NCBI GenBank assembly: GCA_034008185.1
Contig: CM067084.1
Coordinates: forward strand, 45,769,099 to 45,833,098
Reading direction: 5' to 3'
Source of the DNA: Gorsachius magnificus
Taxonomy: Eukaryota > Chordata > Aves > Pelecaniformes > Ardeidae
DNA length: 64,000 nucleotides
Part shown: positions 1 to 13,203 of the stretch, piece by piece
Position numbering within the stretch: the stretch's first letter is position 1
Layout: every line of letters begins with the position of its first letter
Position numbers and translations under genes: made by a program
The notes under the pieces: model-generated
Seen by the model: only the letters and a program-made list of their open reading frames with translations
Databases searched by the model: none
Told to the model about the DNA's origin: nothing

Positions 1-3000
1 GTTCTGTGCTCAGTTTCTGACAGTGTTCATCTAGTGCAAATGGAAAAGCTGCTGTATAATTTTTTCCCCTGTGAATTGATGACATCTTCCTCAGCAGCAG
101 GAAATCTCTATCCCTAAGTTTTCAGCAAATAGATAGCTTGCATGTGCATATTTTTTTCAGTAGAACCATCCATTTCCTCCTCTTTCACACTGAATCTCGT
201 TTGGGGCACAAAGAAAACAGGACAAAAGAGAGTTCATCTTTTTGATGCCACGCATCCAAAAGCTGTGATGTCAGACCCTGCTTGGGACGATATAAAGAGA
301 AAACTTTCTTCTTAAATTTTCTCTGTTGTTTTACAATAATCTATTCATTTATTCCAAATGTTCTGTTGTCGTTGCTTGGTTTTGGGAGGGAGAGGTTGGA
401 ATAAGGTCTTTTTTTCTGGAGCTTCTGGTAACTTACTAAGGCTCCAGCATGTTGTCCAGTTTCCTATCTCACTCACTATCCCTCTTCTGTGCCACCTCAT
501 TTTTTCATTCTGCTCACCTTAAGTTCTTTCTCTGGGGAAACTCACAAAAGCAGAAATGAGTGAATTTTTATTGGCATGCTTGATGAACTATTTTGACAAC
601 CGTCAGAAGAACTGAATTTGCTGTCCTGCAATACAGAGCATTTATATACATACAGTAGAAACCTGTTCCAAAGACTGAGCTGTGTAGGTAGCCTCTAAAG
701 AAATAAAATCTACGTGGTTTTCTATTAATATTTTGATTAAAGATATTTCCTTCAAAGAACAAAGTAGAGGTTTTGCTGTTACTGCTTTCAGATATAAACA
801 TGCAGATAAAAGGCAACATGGGATCATTTTGAGACAGTCAAGTTGAAATCAGAGAGAATTTTCAACAAGTTGGCAATCCTTATGTCTGAGTAAAACCTAA
901 AGCCCTGGTCTGATGTGATTTGGATAAAGACGTGTTTGAGGCTTTTCTTGACAAGAAAGAGAGAATAAAGTTTTCTTGTCATTTGAATAAGAAGGTTTCT
1001 GTAGCTCAGTAAATCATCTGGTAATACTTCTTCCCTCTCACTTCTTGCCCCCAATCACATAGGTGAAAAGTGAATTTAAGAATTTTGTGATCTTGCAGGT
1101 GGTTTGGTACACAGGACATAAAAAGAGAGAAAACCAGTGATTTTACTACATGCATTTCTACCTTATTAAGTAGCAAGAGATGCAGCCAAATAATCACGTT
1201 TAATTCAACACAGTTTGGCATAATTGTCCTTCCCTACTGTGGAGGGACCTAGATCTGAGTTACCAGAAGGTCTGAATTGGCTCTCCAAATCAGAGAGAAG
1301 CTTTGCCTCCAGATGAGTATTAGGGACATAATTTACCGTGCATTGTGGGGAAGCTCCTTTGTAGTTTTTAATATCAGACACAGCTTTTTGAATTAATGGA
1401 ATGTCAATTTTCCAGCCTTTACTACAGTTTCATTTAAAAAATATGTCAATTATGATACAACAGAGTTTGGCTTTTAATAACAGAAATTGTGTGTATGTGT
1501 GCCTAGTGGTTTTGCTTGCTAGATGTGATGTCAGCATTCCCATGAATTTTCTGTGTTGCCTTCATGTGGGAACAGATACAGGTCTTCATTATTTAGCCAC
1601 GGGTGTGTTTTTCCAGTATTGATTTGTTTTAAAAACTATTAAACATTCCTTCATATTTTGAAAGGCACTTTTAGATGTGGCAATTCAATCTCAAATATTT
1701 TATAGACAAAACTTAATAGTCACATTTTTATGTGTTTTTTTTTCTTTTAATTTCAGTCTTCCTTGCAAATAGCAAGTATTATCAGCAATTATTGAATTGC
1801 TGAATATCGCTGAGCCGGGTATCTAAAAAAACACTTAATTTTATTTATCACATCTAAATGCAACTTAAAATAGAATAGTGGTACACTGTTGTGTAAACTT
1901 AATGTCTTGAGAAGTACCCACAGAAGAATCCAATGCAGTATTTTGACTGTGAACCAACAATTCAAATAATCACCATCCACACTTAGTTCAGCAGAGGAAA
2001 TGTTTTACATTTATGATAATTTTGGAAACATTAAATGGAATTTGCCAGCTTACTGATAGAAAAAGCAAAAGCATAAAAAATAATACATTCATAAAGATTT
2101 TTTTTTTTCCAAATTTTGCACATTTGCAGTCTTCTGAATTATTTTGTTTGAGAGGAAAAACTTATTTCAGAGAAGCAGTTCATCTGCAATTCAATTCATT
2201 ATGGAAGGACCTAAAAATCATCACTGGTTTCAGCTAATTGGCTGACCAGTGCTGAGGCTTTTTCCTCATCATGAACGGGCTATTGTGCCACTGTCAGTGG
2301 CAATAATAAAAATAGTAACCAATGGACATAACCTTACATCAAGTGTTTTAACAGAAGTTGGTGGGGTTTGGTTTTTTTTTTTACAGGCCTACTTCATGCA
2401 CCCTGCCTTTTAAAAATCAAAACAGGGTATCCTCTGATACCCAGCTTGAGAGATGGGAAAACCATCAAACTACTAATAGAAAATCCAGGCTAGGTGAAAC
2501 AGAACAAAACGTCTGCTGGACTTTACTTTGATTTCAGTATTCATTTAAAAGAAAAAGATTAAATAATTGCCTCATTGAGGACACTTGTACAGCTCCTAGA
2601 CTTTTCAGGTGCTAGGATTTTATTTCAAGTGAATAATTAAACTGTCAAATCCCCAAATCTAGAAGTGAAAGCTGAAAAGAACATATTTTTTGCAAAGTTT
2701 AGTATTCTCGCGTATATGTGGAAACCAGCTGACCAGCTTTGCTTTCTCATTTCAAGTTTCAGCTTTAGCCTCATATAGTGCAGGGACTTTATACAGGAGT
2801 ACACATCTTCATGCTATTGTGCATCTTCATATATAGTGTTATATTCAGATCTGCCAGTGAGGAAACTACTGTCAACGTAGGGAAGTTCTGTTACCTCTGT
2901 GAAACCATCTTCCCTGTCTTCAGACTAAGGAAATGTGTTTCCATGGCACCTGTGCAGGACAGCAGTTGTGATATAGAGGTTGTATAGTTCAAAACTGTGA

Positions 3001-5603
3001 GGTACTCGTCTTCAGAATGGGTAATTTTCTTAAGCAGTAAGATTGTCCTTCAAATCCTTTCACTGTTAGAGAGAAATCCCTAGGATGTCAAATGCAGTGG
3101 AGGCTTGGTAGAAGGAAAAGAAACCCCCCTCATGTGGAAACTCAGAAGTAATGTGGATCCCTGGACTTTTACCAAATAGCATATTCGGGAGCCTTCTGTA
3201 TCTCAGAGACTTCAGAGAAAAAGATTAACTGAGCAATTATGAGGTATTTTGAACCACCAGAAGAGCAGAAATATTCCTTTCACAGTTTCCAAAAGGCATT
3301 CACTAGATTTGACCAGGTTTAGTTTTGATAGCTTAGCTTCTCATGGGCAGCGGTGCTTCATCCCTTGAGTTTAATTTTACTTGACAAGTTGGGATCTTGA
3401 TATTTGTTAATTAACAGTTCGTTCTCTCATCAAAACTGCAGAGCTCCCAGATGATTGTCTAGTATGTTCCTAAAGTTGGGCCATACATAATTGTTGCACC
3501 TGTTCTAGTGTCTTGGGGCCCTGCGAGTCCATGGGATTTAGTTCATCTGAAGCTAAATATATTAGTGCTTTATTTTTCTCTGTGTTTAATAAATTCTTAG
3601 CCTTGATGTTCTATAAGTCATTCCTCTGCATCTCGGTTGTCATATGCCATTATCAATTTTGTGATAGAACTAACTGAATTGTTATGGGGGTAAAGAAGCC
3701 TGTCATTAATTAATAAATTAATTAGAGTAGTACTATAATCTTGTTATTCAACTCTGATGATTTTGAAGATGTCCTTCATTTATTAATGCCATGTTCCTCC
3801 ATCTAATTAATATATTTTCATAGATGTTAATGGTTATACTGTAAAAATATTTATTCTTTCTACGTTTACATGTGCAAGATTTCCATCTGCAGAAATGTAG
3901 TTACAGAAATGCAATTATATTGTCTCAAATTAAGCAGTAACATTTTTATGTGACTATCCAAATTAAACATTATAAATGAATGAGGGCCTTACTTGAATTT
4001 GCAAATGATGCATTGGTTAAGATATGTAGGTGGGAATACATGAAGACTCTCAAGTCAATTTTAATGGTAGCTTATAATTTAATTAAACATTAACCAGGAC
4101 AGTATAGATTCCCTCCATGTTAGCTGCCAGGTTTTTAACCAGCTTCCTTTAGAAGCACCTAGAAAGAAAAAACATGTAAATTCTTGGGAGAAAAAAGTTA
4201 ATTTCATTTGATTCATGCCAATTTATAGCACAGGTGTGGGTTTGGTTATGTTCCACTCTTTTTGCTTACAGAACGATGCCTCCGTCTTTGGTCTGACACC
4301 TACTTTGTAGACGGGCTATACCTGTATGAGCTCCCTTTGCTCTCTTTTCTGGCAGCAGCGCATTCGCTGCTATCATTGCAGTCACTGTTATCAGATAGCA
4401 AGATGCATATAATCAAATTCGAGAAGTGTGTGAGTCAGAATTTGTGACTGACAAAGAAGTGTTTCTAACAAACAAACCACAGTAAACGTAAGACGACATG
4501 GTAGCACGGTCTCTGAGCTTCACAAAAGGTACATGATGTACTGAAGCAGTTGTCATTTCAAAAATAAGGATTTCTTAAGGGTTTTTTATAGATTTTTCAT
4601 TGATGAAAACTGAACTCTTGAAACTGCAGGCAATAGGACACCTTAGGCAACCAAGCATATCAAAATATGGTACATGGGCTGACTTTTACTACTTCTGCTA
4701 TTTAAAGTCCTATTTTCATGAGCTTATTAGCCACTAGTGATCCCTAAGGAGAAATACAATTAAAACTTAATCATACCAAAAGCTGAGGTTCTTCTGATTC
4801 AGCAAACTTGTAATCTTTTATATTTAGTAGTTTACTTGTAAATGTCTTAGTACTAAGAAAGCAAGATGTATAAATGAACTTTGGTTTGCAATAATGCTGC
4901 TCCTCCAAACTCAGATGGCACATTTTGTCTATGTGTCTGTAAAACTTTAAGGAATTCTGCCTGGCAGCATTATTTACTTTTTTTTTACATAAGAGCAGAA
5001 CTTTTATTCCCTTTAACAATCATATTGCACAACCTCTCCATACCCAGTCCTGTTCTCCACAGAAGATTCAGACAGTTAAGAAAAGTTAAGTGTGAAGAAT
5101 ACAAATAGCTTTTAAAGAGAGTCTGTGCACATAGTTGTGAAAATAACTGATTGTTGTGGCTTTTTTTTTTCCAAACTGAAAACTAAGGAAAATAATTTGA
5201 AATGGATCTTTTTAAAGGTTCGATGCCCAGGTGAAATCCAAAACAGTAAAAAAAATAAAAGTTTATTTTGAGGAAATCAGATTTTTAATTTAAAAATAGG
5301 AAAGTCAAATATTCCTACTGGGAAAAAAACCCAACATAGTTCAGTCAGTTAAATGCAAGTACTTTCATTAATGTTTTTGTACTTTTTTCACTCAGAATGT
5401 TTTTGCAGAAAGCTATTACACATATGTCTTCTGTGGTATGACTAAATTGTACAATGATTGTAAGCATACAAGAACTTTGCAACATTATTGCCTTATGACA
5501 CAGGACACAGACACCCTTTTCCATGTTGGTTTTTTCCAACCAACCACTGAAGAGAACCTGGCACAAATCCTACTCCTGGTATTGCTTTGATCATACAGTA
5601 GAT

Positions 5604-5634
5604 TAAAAAAAAAAACAAACAAAAAACAACCACA
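5604..5634. repeat. A-rich tract with CAAA units
   Basis: An eleven-A run followed by caaac and caaaaaac units. It is low-complexity sequence only. Confidence 0.8.
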
Positions 5635-8600
5635 ATGTGTAATGTACAGTGAGTATTTTAGTTCTCCTAGATGCAGCCCAGAATTTTGTTGTCTCTTGGC
5701 TTAACAGAAAAGTAATGGCACCAGTCACACCATTCTAACATGAACCTTTGAACTTCTGACTAATTGTGTTAGACTAAATTAATTACCTAGTTGTCACTTA
5801 TGACTGCATAAATTAAGAAAAGAAGAAATTTACAAATTAAGGAAGTTACTTCACTTAGTGTGAAAAGTTCTTGTTTCAAACAAGGAAGCTTTTTTACAGT
5901 AATTGACAAGTTTTTGACTATTTGGACTAGGAACATATTTGAGGTCTCAACTTGCTTTCTCTACCACTTTTCCATAAATTCTGATCTGCTGATTTCAGAA
6001 TACTTGGGTTTCCATGTTCAGTCTCAGTAGTGAGCAAACTTAAACAATCACCTTCAGCATTAGAACATCTTCTTCACTAAGGTGTTTTTAAGATAAAATT
6101 CTGGCAGTCTCTGTTTTCAAGGTACAAAAGATCTGTGCCTGTTCACAAGACCAAAATTCCAGGAATGGAGTTTGATTTTGTTAATCAAGGGAGCCATGAG
6201 CTTTTTAAAACCTAGAATTTTCAAAATCATTAGGGAAAACAGTTCAAAGAAAGAAACCCACTTTGTTATTATTTTTCGTAGTGGGAGTTTAGAATAGCAT
6301 CCTTACTAGCCACACTCTAGGAAGAAATACAATTAAAAGACTCAGAGAGAGTCTTTTACCTTTAGTAATTTTAATCAGTGATACATTTCCATAAACACAT
6401 TTTTTCTGTAAACAATTTGCAAGGGAATGTATTTCATGCTGTTTTAACATGCTGAGACCAACTTTATTCTGATACATTCAGGTCTTTTAAAGCAACTGAA
6501 ATAGGACCCATTCTGTGCTTGCTGGAGGGCACCATGTCACAAAAATTATAAAACTATAAATGCCTGCGTTCTCCCTATGTCTGGCCTTGAGACATCTAAA
6601 ATTACTTATTATTAGACAGTTTGCAAATAACCCTTTCGAATCTTTCATCTCATTAAAGCCATTCATTGTTGGTTACCGTACAAGCTGTACCCTACAGTTT
6701 ATCCTACCTTAAATAGCTACCTGAATTTTTCCACTGGTATGACAACACAGTTCTTGGAACTATTTCGAAAGTTAAATTTGAAACAGCTTCACTACCCTGC
6801 GTGTGGTCTAGTGTTAAATTTCAGGTGTATGATCACAGAGATCATGATGTCGGAGTGTTGTGATATACATGAAAATTGGGCTTTCCCTAATCAGTAGGCT
6901 CGTTCTTCCTAGCTGAAAGAGAACTGAAGGGATGTTGTTATCTGCAGAAAGACCTTTCTGTCAGGATTTATCTGATCTGCATCAGAGATATTCATAGCTA
7001 TTCATCAAGGTATTTAGTAACACTGTTTCCTTGCAAACCCTTTTCATACCTAGAAATTCCATATAGTAAAACGGAAAGAACTTTTAAAAATCCAGGGGAA
7101 CCATGTTCTTTCACTCAAAAAGTTATTTAAAAAAAGTTCTGAACTGGAATGGAATTGCCAGTTTCTTTCAGCATTTAGACCTTCAAATCTGTGTCCAAAA
7201 TATTGGTTCTGCAATTTCTGTTAGGTGATACGCCCCCTAAAAAATAGAATCTACAAAACAGATACACCTTCACAAATGTATATGCAGTTATTTCATATTA
7301 TTCTTGTATCAGCCATGCCTGCTTTTCTATAATCTTTGATTAAATCCCAAAGCGCTGCTTCATCATAAGAGGTCTCATGTAGGTTGTGCTCTGGCAGCCA
7401 GAAACAAGCTATACCTTCCAGACACAGAGGCAAATAAAGAGAGCAAGAAGTGAGACTAAGATGCTAAATTAATCTGGTGACTCGAAATTTCCAAGATTTC
7501 TTTCAGGTGCAAAGAACAACCCAGTTTCATTACAGAAGTATCATTTCTCTATGCTCCTTGTATCACACAAGCATCAGAGGAAGGAGGGAGGGAGGAGAAA
7601 AATCCAGAGACCATGAGCAATAACAGATAAATGATATGATATCCCAGGTGCACAGAGCAGCAGTATCCTTTCCATAAAGAAAACAACCCTTGCTATAAGA
7701 AATACTGTTTCCTGGGTTACATTAACTTGCAATAAGAGTGAAATGTGCTAATGATTGTCACTGCTCCTTTAACAAGAAGTTTCAACTTCTCTTCTAAAAG
7801 ACAGTTTAATTTTGTCTTCTTTTTGTCTCCCATCTATATTTGACTTACGTGTCTCATGACATACAATTACTAGGATTTACATCCCTTAGTTTATTTTTAC
7901 TCCCTTTTTGGCATGGCTTTGTTTAGGCTGTGGTGGTGTCCTGTTGGTTATAATGTCTTGCTGTTGTTCTGGTTTCCACTAAACTAACGACCCACACAGT
8001 GGTCTCTCAGTCTGTCTCATTCTGGTTTGTGTGGGTATCTGTCTCATTCTGTGTCTATTAAAGGACCATAGACAAGTCAGTGGAATTTCTGCTTTTTCCA
8101 TCAAATCTGTCACTTTCAACATCTGCATCACCCTTCATTGTCCCATAGGACATCACACATCATTCTGTGTGTGTGCGCCCATCCATAAATATATACGTAT
8201 GTATACATATAGGTATAAAGGATATTCAGGAGAATGTCTGGCTTTGTATGTAGCAGTGTAGCAAGTGGATCAGTGAATGTTTTCAAACAAAGAGAAGAAA
8301 CAAAAATAAAAGTGCTTTTTGAACTAACAATTGTTAATTTCTTTACTTGTCTTGTTAGACATCTATACAAGTATCCACAGAATATAAAAAATTAAGTCAT
8401 TCCATTGTAAATCTAAATGTTCTGTGAATCAATTTGACAAAAACTCTTTCCTTCACGCTTACCTGTGTCAAGGTGTTATGCTCTACATATATTGTGCTAG
8501 GAGATGGTTTTTTTATTGTTTTATTTCTTTGTCCTTACAAGATTGTAATTATATTTTTGTATCAAGTTTGACTTTTTGCCTTGCATTTTGTCTGCCTGTG

Positions 8601-11600
8601 ACTACATGGAAAATGAATGTGTAAGTATTAATCCAATAATATTACATACTTTGTAAAGCAATGTAGAAATAAATAATAGGACAAGATTTAAGACAAAGGA
8701 AAATCAATACGTATCATAGTGTCATACAGCTCTTCCAGTTACAGTTCCATGTTAATGTATACAAAAAGCAAGGGCAGCAGTGAGGGGTATTTCTGTTAAT
8801 TGACTTTGGTCTGTTGCCATGTTTGTTCAACAATAGAGAAGAATCAGTAAGAAGCAACAGTCAGCAAGGAAAAAACCTTGGAAATAAAATTTTTTACGAC
8901 TTTTTATTGAATTAGTGGCTTGGCCATTGTCGTGGAACTGACTAGGCTCTGCTAGGGCACAAGGTATTTCACTTCAAAGCAACCTGATTGGAATGATTTC
9001 TTTTGTTACATTACTAGATGTGACCTTGTGTCCCAGCGGATTGTTCTGTTCTGTGTGACTGACTTCCTCCCTCTCCCCCTGTGCACGTGTGCGTAGTTAG
9101 TGATGCTGTCTATTAGACCAGCCAAGTAAACACTGTTTGCCTTTTGAGAGCAGAAATATGACACTGGCAGTGGTCTGCAGTTGCTCCCTGTCACTGTTGT
9201 TTTGGGGTCAGTTTTTTTCCTGTTTTGCTTCTTGGAGTTCTCTTTTGTTTGATGAGGGAAAACACTTTTTTGCCTGGAATAAGGTGTAATAAGGCAACAG
9301 TTGTAAAACTTGTTTTAATGATTTATTTTAATTAAGATCAAAGTTATAGAATTCAAATTAAAAAAAAATAGATGGTGTTTGTTTCTAGGAATGTTTTTAG
9401 CAGCTTAGTTAAATTGTTGCATTTTCACATTAAATAAAGACCCTGACAGAAGAACTTTATCTTTTTCTATATGTGTATACAACATTTCCTTAATAACTAT
9501 AGGCATGCCATGAGTTTTCTTTGAGCCTTAGGGATATAGGTATGTACCTCCTGCCAAGGGATTTTCCCATCTCTCATAGGTTGCTGGAAAACTCTTCTGG
9601 TCCACATCCGTATGGTCTTAACTCTAAAGGAGCACATGAGGCTGCTTTGGTTACTTCTGAATGCCAGAGAAGTTTTGGATTCAGACATTTCCCAAGACTT
9701 ACTGTTCTGTAGTCTGTTAGGCGAGAAATATAAAAAGACAAAATTAATTCCTGGGAGTGTGCTTAACAATAAACGTATTTACCCTTACTTAACCTAAAAT
9801 GTCCTATTAACTTAAGCTTGACTTCTTTGCCTAAGATGTTTCTGCCTCTTGCTTCTCCACCTTTACTTGTTTACCACCACCTTCTCTGAAGGGAAGATAA
9901 GGGCAAAAAGGGCTAAAGATATTCCCTTTTCTGCTGTTCTAATGCACCAGTCTTGTTTATTCCCTAATGAAAACATTCCTTCTCATTGTCCATTTTTTGA
10001 TACTTGGCACCAATCTTGTGGAGGTGAATGTTATTATTTTACTCGCTTCTATCCTTCTCCTTAAGATCTGGTAACCAATATTTCATCTGAATGCCTAAAT
10101 TCCTCCCCCTCCTCCTTATCTTAAGGCTGCTTGTCCCTCTAGAGGCTCCTGAATGTGTAGTCTTCATACTAGATTCATAACAAATCTTATTCTGTAAGCA
10201 TCATTTAAAGACAAAATACGCCTTCAGAAATGAGGAAGGTGGTGTCTAATGAGAGTTTTTCTCCCCTGTCTGCACTCTTTATTTTCCTTTTCTCTTTTCA
10301 GATACTATACTGCATCACAGTGATAAAGATTTCCCCTGAAATCTAAATCACTCACTCTACCTTAATTTTCTGTCATTTCATTCAAGGTCATTTCCTGTGG
10401 TCATTATCTGTCCAACTTGTCTTCTGCTATTCCATATGCATTTTAAAAAGCTTGCCTTTTCCGCAGTAGCTTTCATGTGTGTTTGTTAATGTATCACATT
10501 TCTGTAAATCATTTCAATTCATTAATAATTACATTATTGTTCATGAAGTGAAAGCTTCCTTATCGCTATCCTACTGTTTATATGTTTGAGAAGACCAGTG
10601 AGGATTAAAATGTAATCAGTCTACATTTCTACTATTCAAAATAGTAGCTTTAAAAAAAAGTCAGTCATCAAGACATAGATATTTTTTAAATGTGCATGTT
10701 TACTTTTGATAAAAAACAGAGACTGATGACAGGATCCATGTTTTTTAAAACTAATTTTGAGATTAAGGCATCAAAACTGGTAATTTTCTCAATCTTTTCA
10801 GTAAAATGTTTCCAAAAAAGAGAGGTGTTTCTTTTAGAAAATACTGAACTTTAAAAAAAGAAAAAAGCTGAGATTTCTTTCTGTTTGCTTTTAATGTTTT
10901 CAACCAAAGTCCTTAATTGTTTTTTCTAGTCACTTTGTGGCCTTTTCCCAAAAAAAACTATATAAACAGAAAAAAAATATTGTGGTTTACCAATACCAAG
11001 ACAATTCTAGATCGTGTAAAAATAATGGACACCTCATTAGAATTTGAATACTTTGAATAATTTGTCTGAGTGACCTGTAATACACAAAACCATCGTTTTC
11101 AGTAATCTGCTCTGATTTAGCACAGAAATATCATCTGAAGTGAAGAAAGAGCATAGTAATAAATTCATCAGTTATTTTTTATTTATAGCATTTGAGTTCT
11201 TTAACCTTAGTAGAAAAATTCTGATTCTCAAGTTGGTTTTTGGACTTCAAAAAGGAAATGGGGCAATGAAAAATAAAACTGCTCAATGTAAATCTGTCCA
11301 ACCTTCTACAAGATACATAAGCATTTTTACTCAGAATTTGAATAGGAGTAAAGTCAAGGGATTGGCTACAAAGGAAGCACATTAACCAATGCTATGCATA
11401 TATTCCCACTGCCCCATTAAGAGAACTGCCTTTTGTCTGCTGAGACACATGTAAGGAAGCTCTACATACATCTGTACCTTGAGAGAAAAAAATTTCTCGT
11501 CTGTCTGCCAAAGGAGTAGACTTTGACTTTGTTTCCAGAATTTGGTCTTGCATTGTACCTGCAATGAAATTCCTAAACCCCAGGCAGATTGGTTCCTATC

Positions 11601-11634
11601 TTTGGCTTAAGCTCCATAGTAGTTCCTAGTCCAC

Positions 11635-11698
11635 ATAGTTAATGGCAGAAAGATGACCTAGTACAAATAGTTAATGGCAAAGATGATCTAGTGCAAAT
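11635..11698. repeat. Imperfect tandem duplication, about 32-bp unit
   Basis: A segment starting 'atagttaatggcagaaagat' (11635) is followed directly by a diverged copy starting 'atagttaatggcaaagatga' (11667), with a 2-bp indel and a few transitions. It is an older duplication than the perfect ones elsewhere in the window. Confidence 0.85.
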
Positions 11699-12545
11699 CA
11701 TAGCCATTTGTAATTTCTGAAACTTTTTATTTTGGTTTTGGAGAATTTCATAATTCATTTTATAAAGATAAATGCTTTTAAAAATGTCAGAAACAGCCCT
11801 GAAGGCAATATTCATTGCTTTATATAATACCTAGTCACTACTTCTTAAACAACGCTGCTATTATCACTTTGTTTTACCTTTGTTCCTCTGTAGCTTATTC
11901 CCCAGCATTAAAGTTCAGAGGGTTACATGAGAATCAAGTGGAATTGTAAGGTTGATTGGATTTGATAGGAAGAAAGAAAAAGAAGGTGGACTTTTTCTTT
12001 AGAAGCTATTTTTGGTATGGTATAGCAGTTGCCATACTACATTGAGTGTCTTCCATCATCCCTTCAAATTTTGCACACGTAAGTATATATTAACGTCATT
12101 AAAGTTTTTTTTTACAAGAATTGTTGAACCCACTCTCCGTGGTATTCTCACTTAGGAAGGAGGACCTGCCATGGGCTGGCTTGTTTTGAAGCATAATAAA
12201 TGGCTTTATGATTTTAAGACTTTTAGCAAATTATGAAGAGGTTAGTTAATTGTCAGGTGAATGCTTTTAAAAACATGAGGCTTGAGGGAGTCATACAGTA
12301 TTTTAGACTGTTGGGAAAACACTCAAAGCTAATTTTGAGCAGTTTTAGAGGAAGGAATCAGGCCAGTCTCTAGAAACATCAATGCCACTATGTGGAAATT
12401 TCATAGTTTTTTTGCAGTCACTTAGTGGCAGAGGTTAACAGAACTCAGCTGAATGATTTCTTTCCATCCCTTATGAAACAAAGAATGCAAATATTGACTG
12501 TAAGTGTATCAAAAACCAAACATATAATAACAAGTTAGATTCATA

Positions 12546-12597
12546 TCTTTCTTTAGATTGATAGATTTTTTCTTTAGATTCATAGCTTTTTCTTTAA
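12546..12597. repeat. Diverged tandem repeat, about 21-bp unit
   Basis: Three rounds of a 'tttctttagattgatag' / 'tctttagattcatag' / 'tctttaac' motif. It is a short degenerate tandem repeat, probably slippage-derived. Confidence 0.7.
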
Positions 12598-12661
12598 CAT
12601 GCAGTATGAAGGGAAATTATTGTTTTGCTGCATTTGCTATAGAACTCTGAAATGTTAGCAC

Positions 12662-12723
12662 TGCTACACTGCAAATCTGGAGTGAACTTATGCTACACTG
12701 CAAATCTGGAGTGAACTTATGCT
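12662..12723. repeat. Perfect tandem duplication, 29-bp unit, two copies
   Basis: The unit beginning 'gctacactgcaaatctgg' at 12663-12691 is repeated without a mismatch at 12692-12720, followed by the first three bases of a third copy. Identity implies recent origin or an assembly or replication slippage product. Confidence 0.97.
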
Positions 12724-13118
12724 TTCCAACAAATGCTGCAGCTTTGTCTTGGGCACTTTTGAAGACTCATTACCTTTTAATTAATTAAGTAAATTTTAAT
12801 TTCCTTACCTTTTCAAAATAAGAAACTCCAGGGAGTGCTTTCAGGAAATTTCATTTGCTACATATTCCCTGTTATCAACCCCATTCAGACTGAATAAAAG
12901 GGAGGGAATGCAATTTGGCTTTCATTACTTAATATAACCTAGGTTGTCATCTCATGGAAGCTTGTTCTTCTGACCTTGTTTGCTAAAACACTATCTCAGT
13001 ACTATTTATAAACCAAATTCTGTATTGTGCATCCGCCCTCTCAAATCACAGTTTATTTCAATGATCTCTGTGGTTTCTGTCTGTGTGCACTAGGCTGTCA
13101 TGCCTTGTTTTCCCCCTG

Positions 13119-13203
13119 TTGTCGACCCTGCTTGAGCAGGGGGGTTGGACCAGAAGATTCCTGAGGTCCCTTCTAACTTCAGCCATTCTGTGATTCAGTG
13201 ATC
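13119..13203 (+). mobile_element. CR1 3'-tail fragment
   Basis: A plus-strand CR1 3' end of about 85 bp. The tail reads 'gaccctgcttgagcagg', 'ggttggaccagaagattcc', 'gaggtcccttctaac' and 'ccattctgtgattcagtgat', the standard CR1 terminus with diverged octamers. It is very short and has no coding content. Confidence 0.93.

Larger units (their letters stand above)
1..13118. other. Non-coding AT-rich unique sequence
   Basis: No gene, RNA, or transposon is recognised. Open frames are at most 90 codons, with no domain and no consistent splice context. Contents of note: a dense cluster of TAAT/ATTA words at about 3560-4100, a weak exon-like segment at 4272-4488, a short purine-rich run at 7577-7601, and the small duplications near 11635 and 12546-12723. 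Confidence 0.7.

Noticed and set aside
5218..5230. GGTTCGATGCC, a B-box-like word suggesting a tRNA or tRNA-derived SINE
   Set aside because: No A box or cloverleaf can be formed from the AT-rich upstream sequence.
10130..10145. CCCTCTAGAGG as a CTCF-site-like sequence
   Set aside because: At least two mismatches from the core motif and a palindrome by chance is likely; not enough to call.
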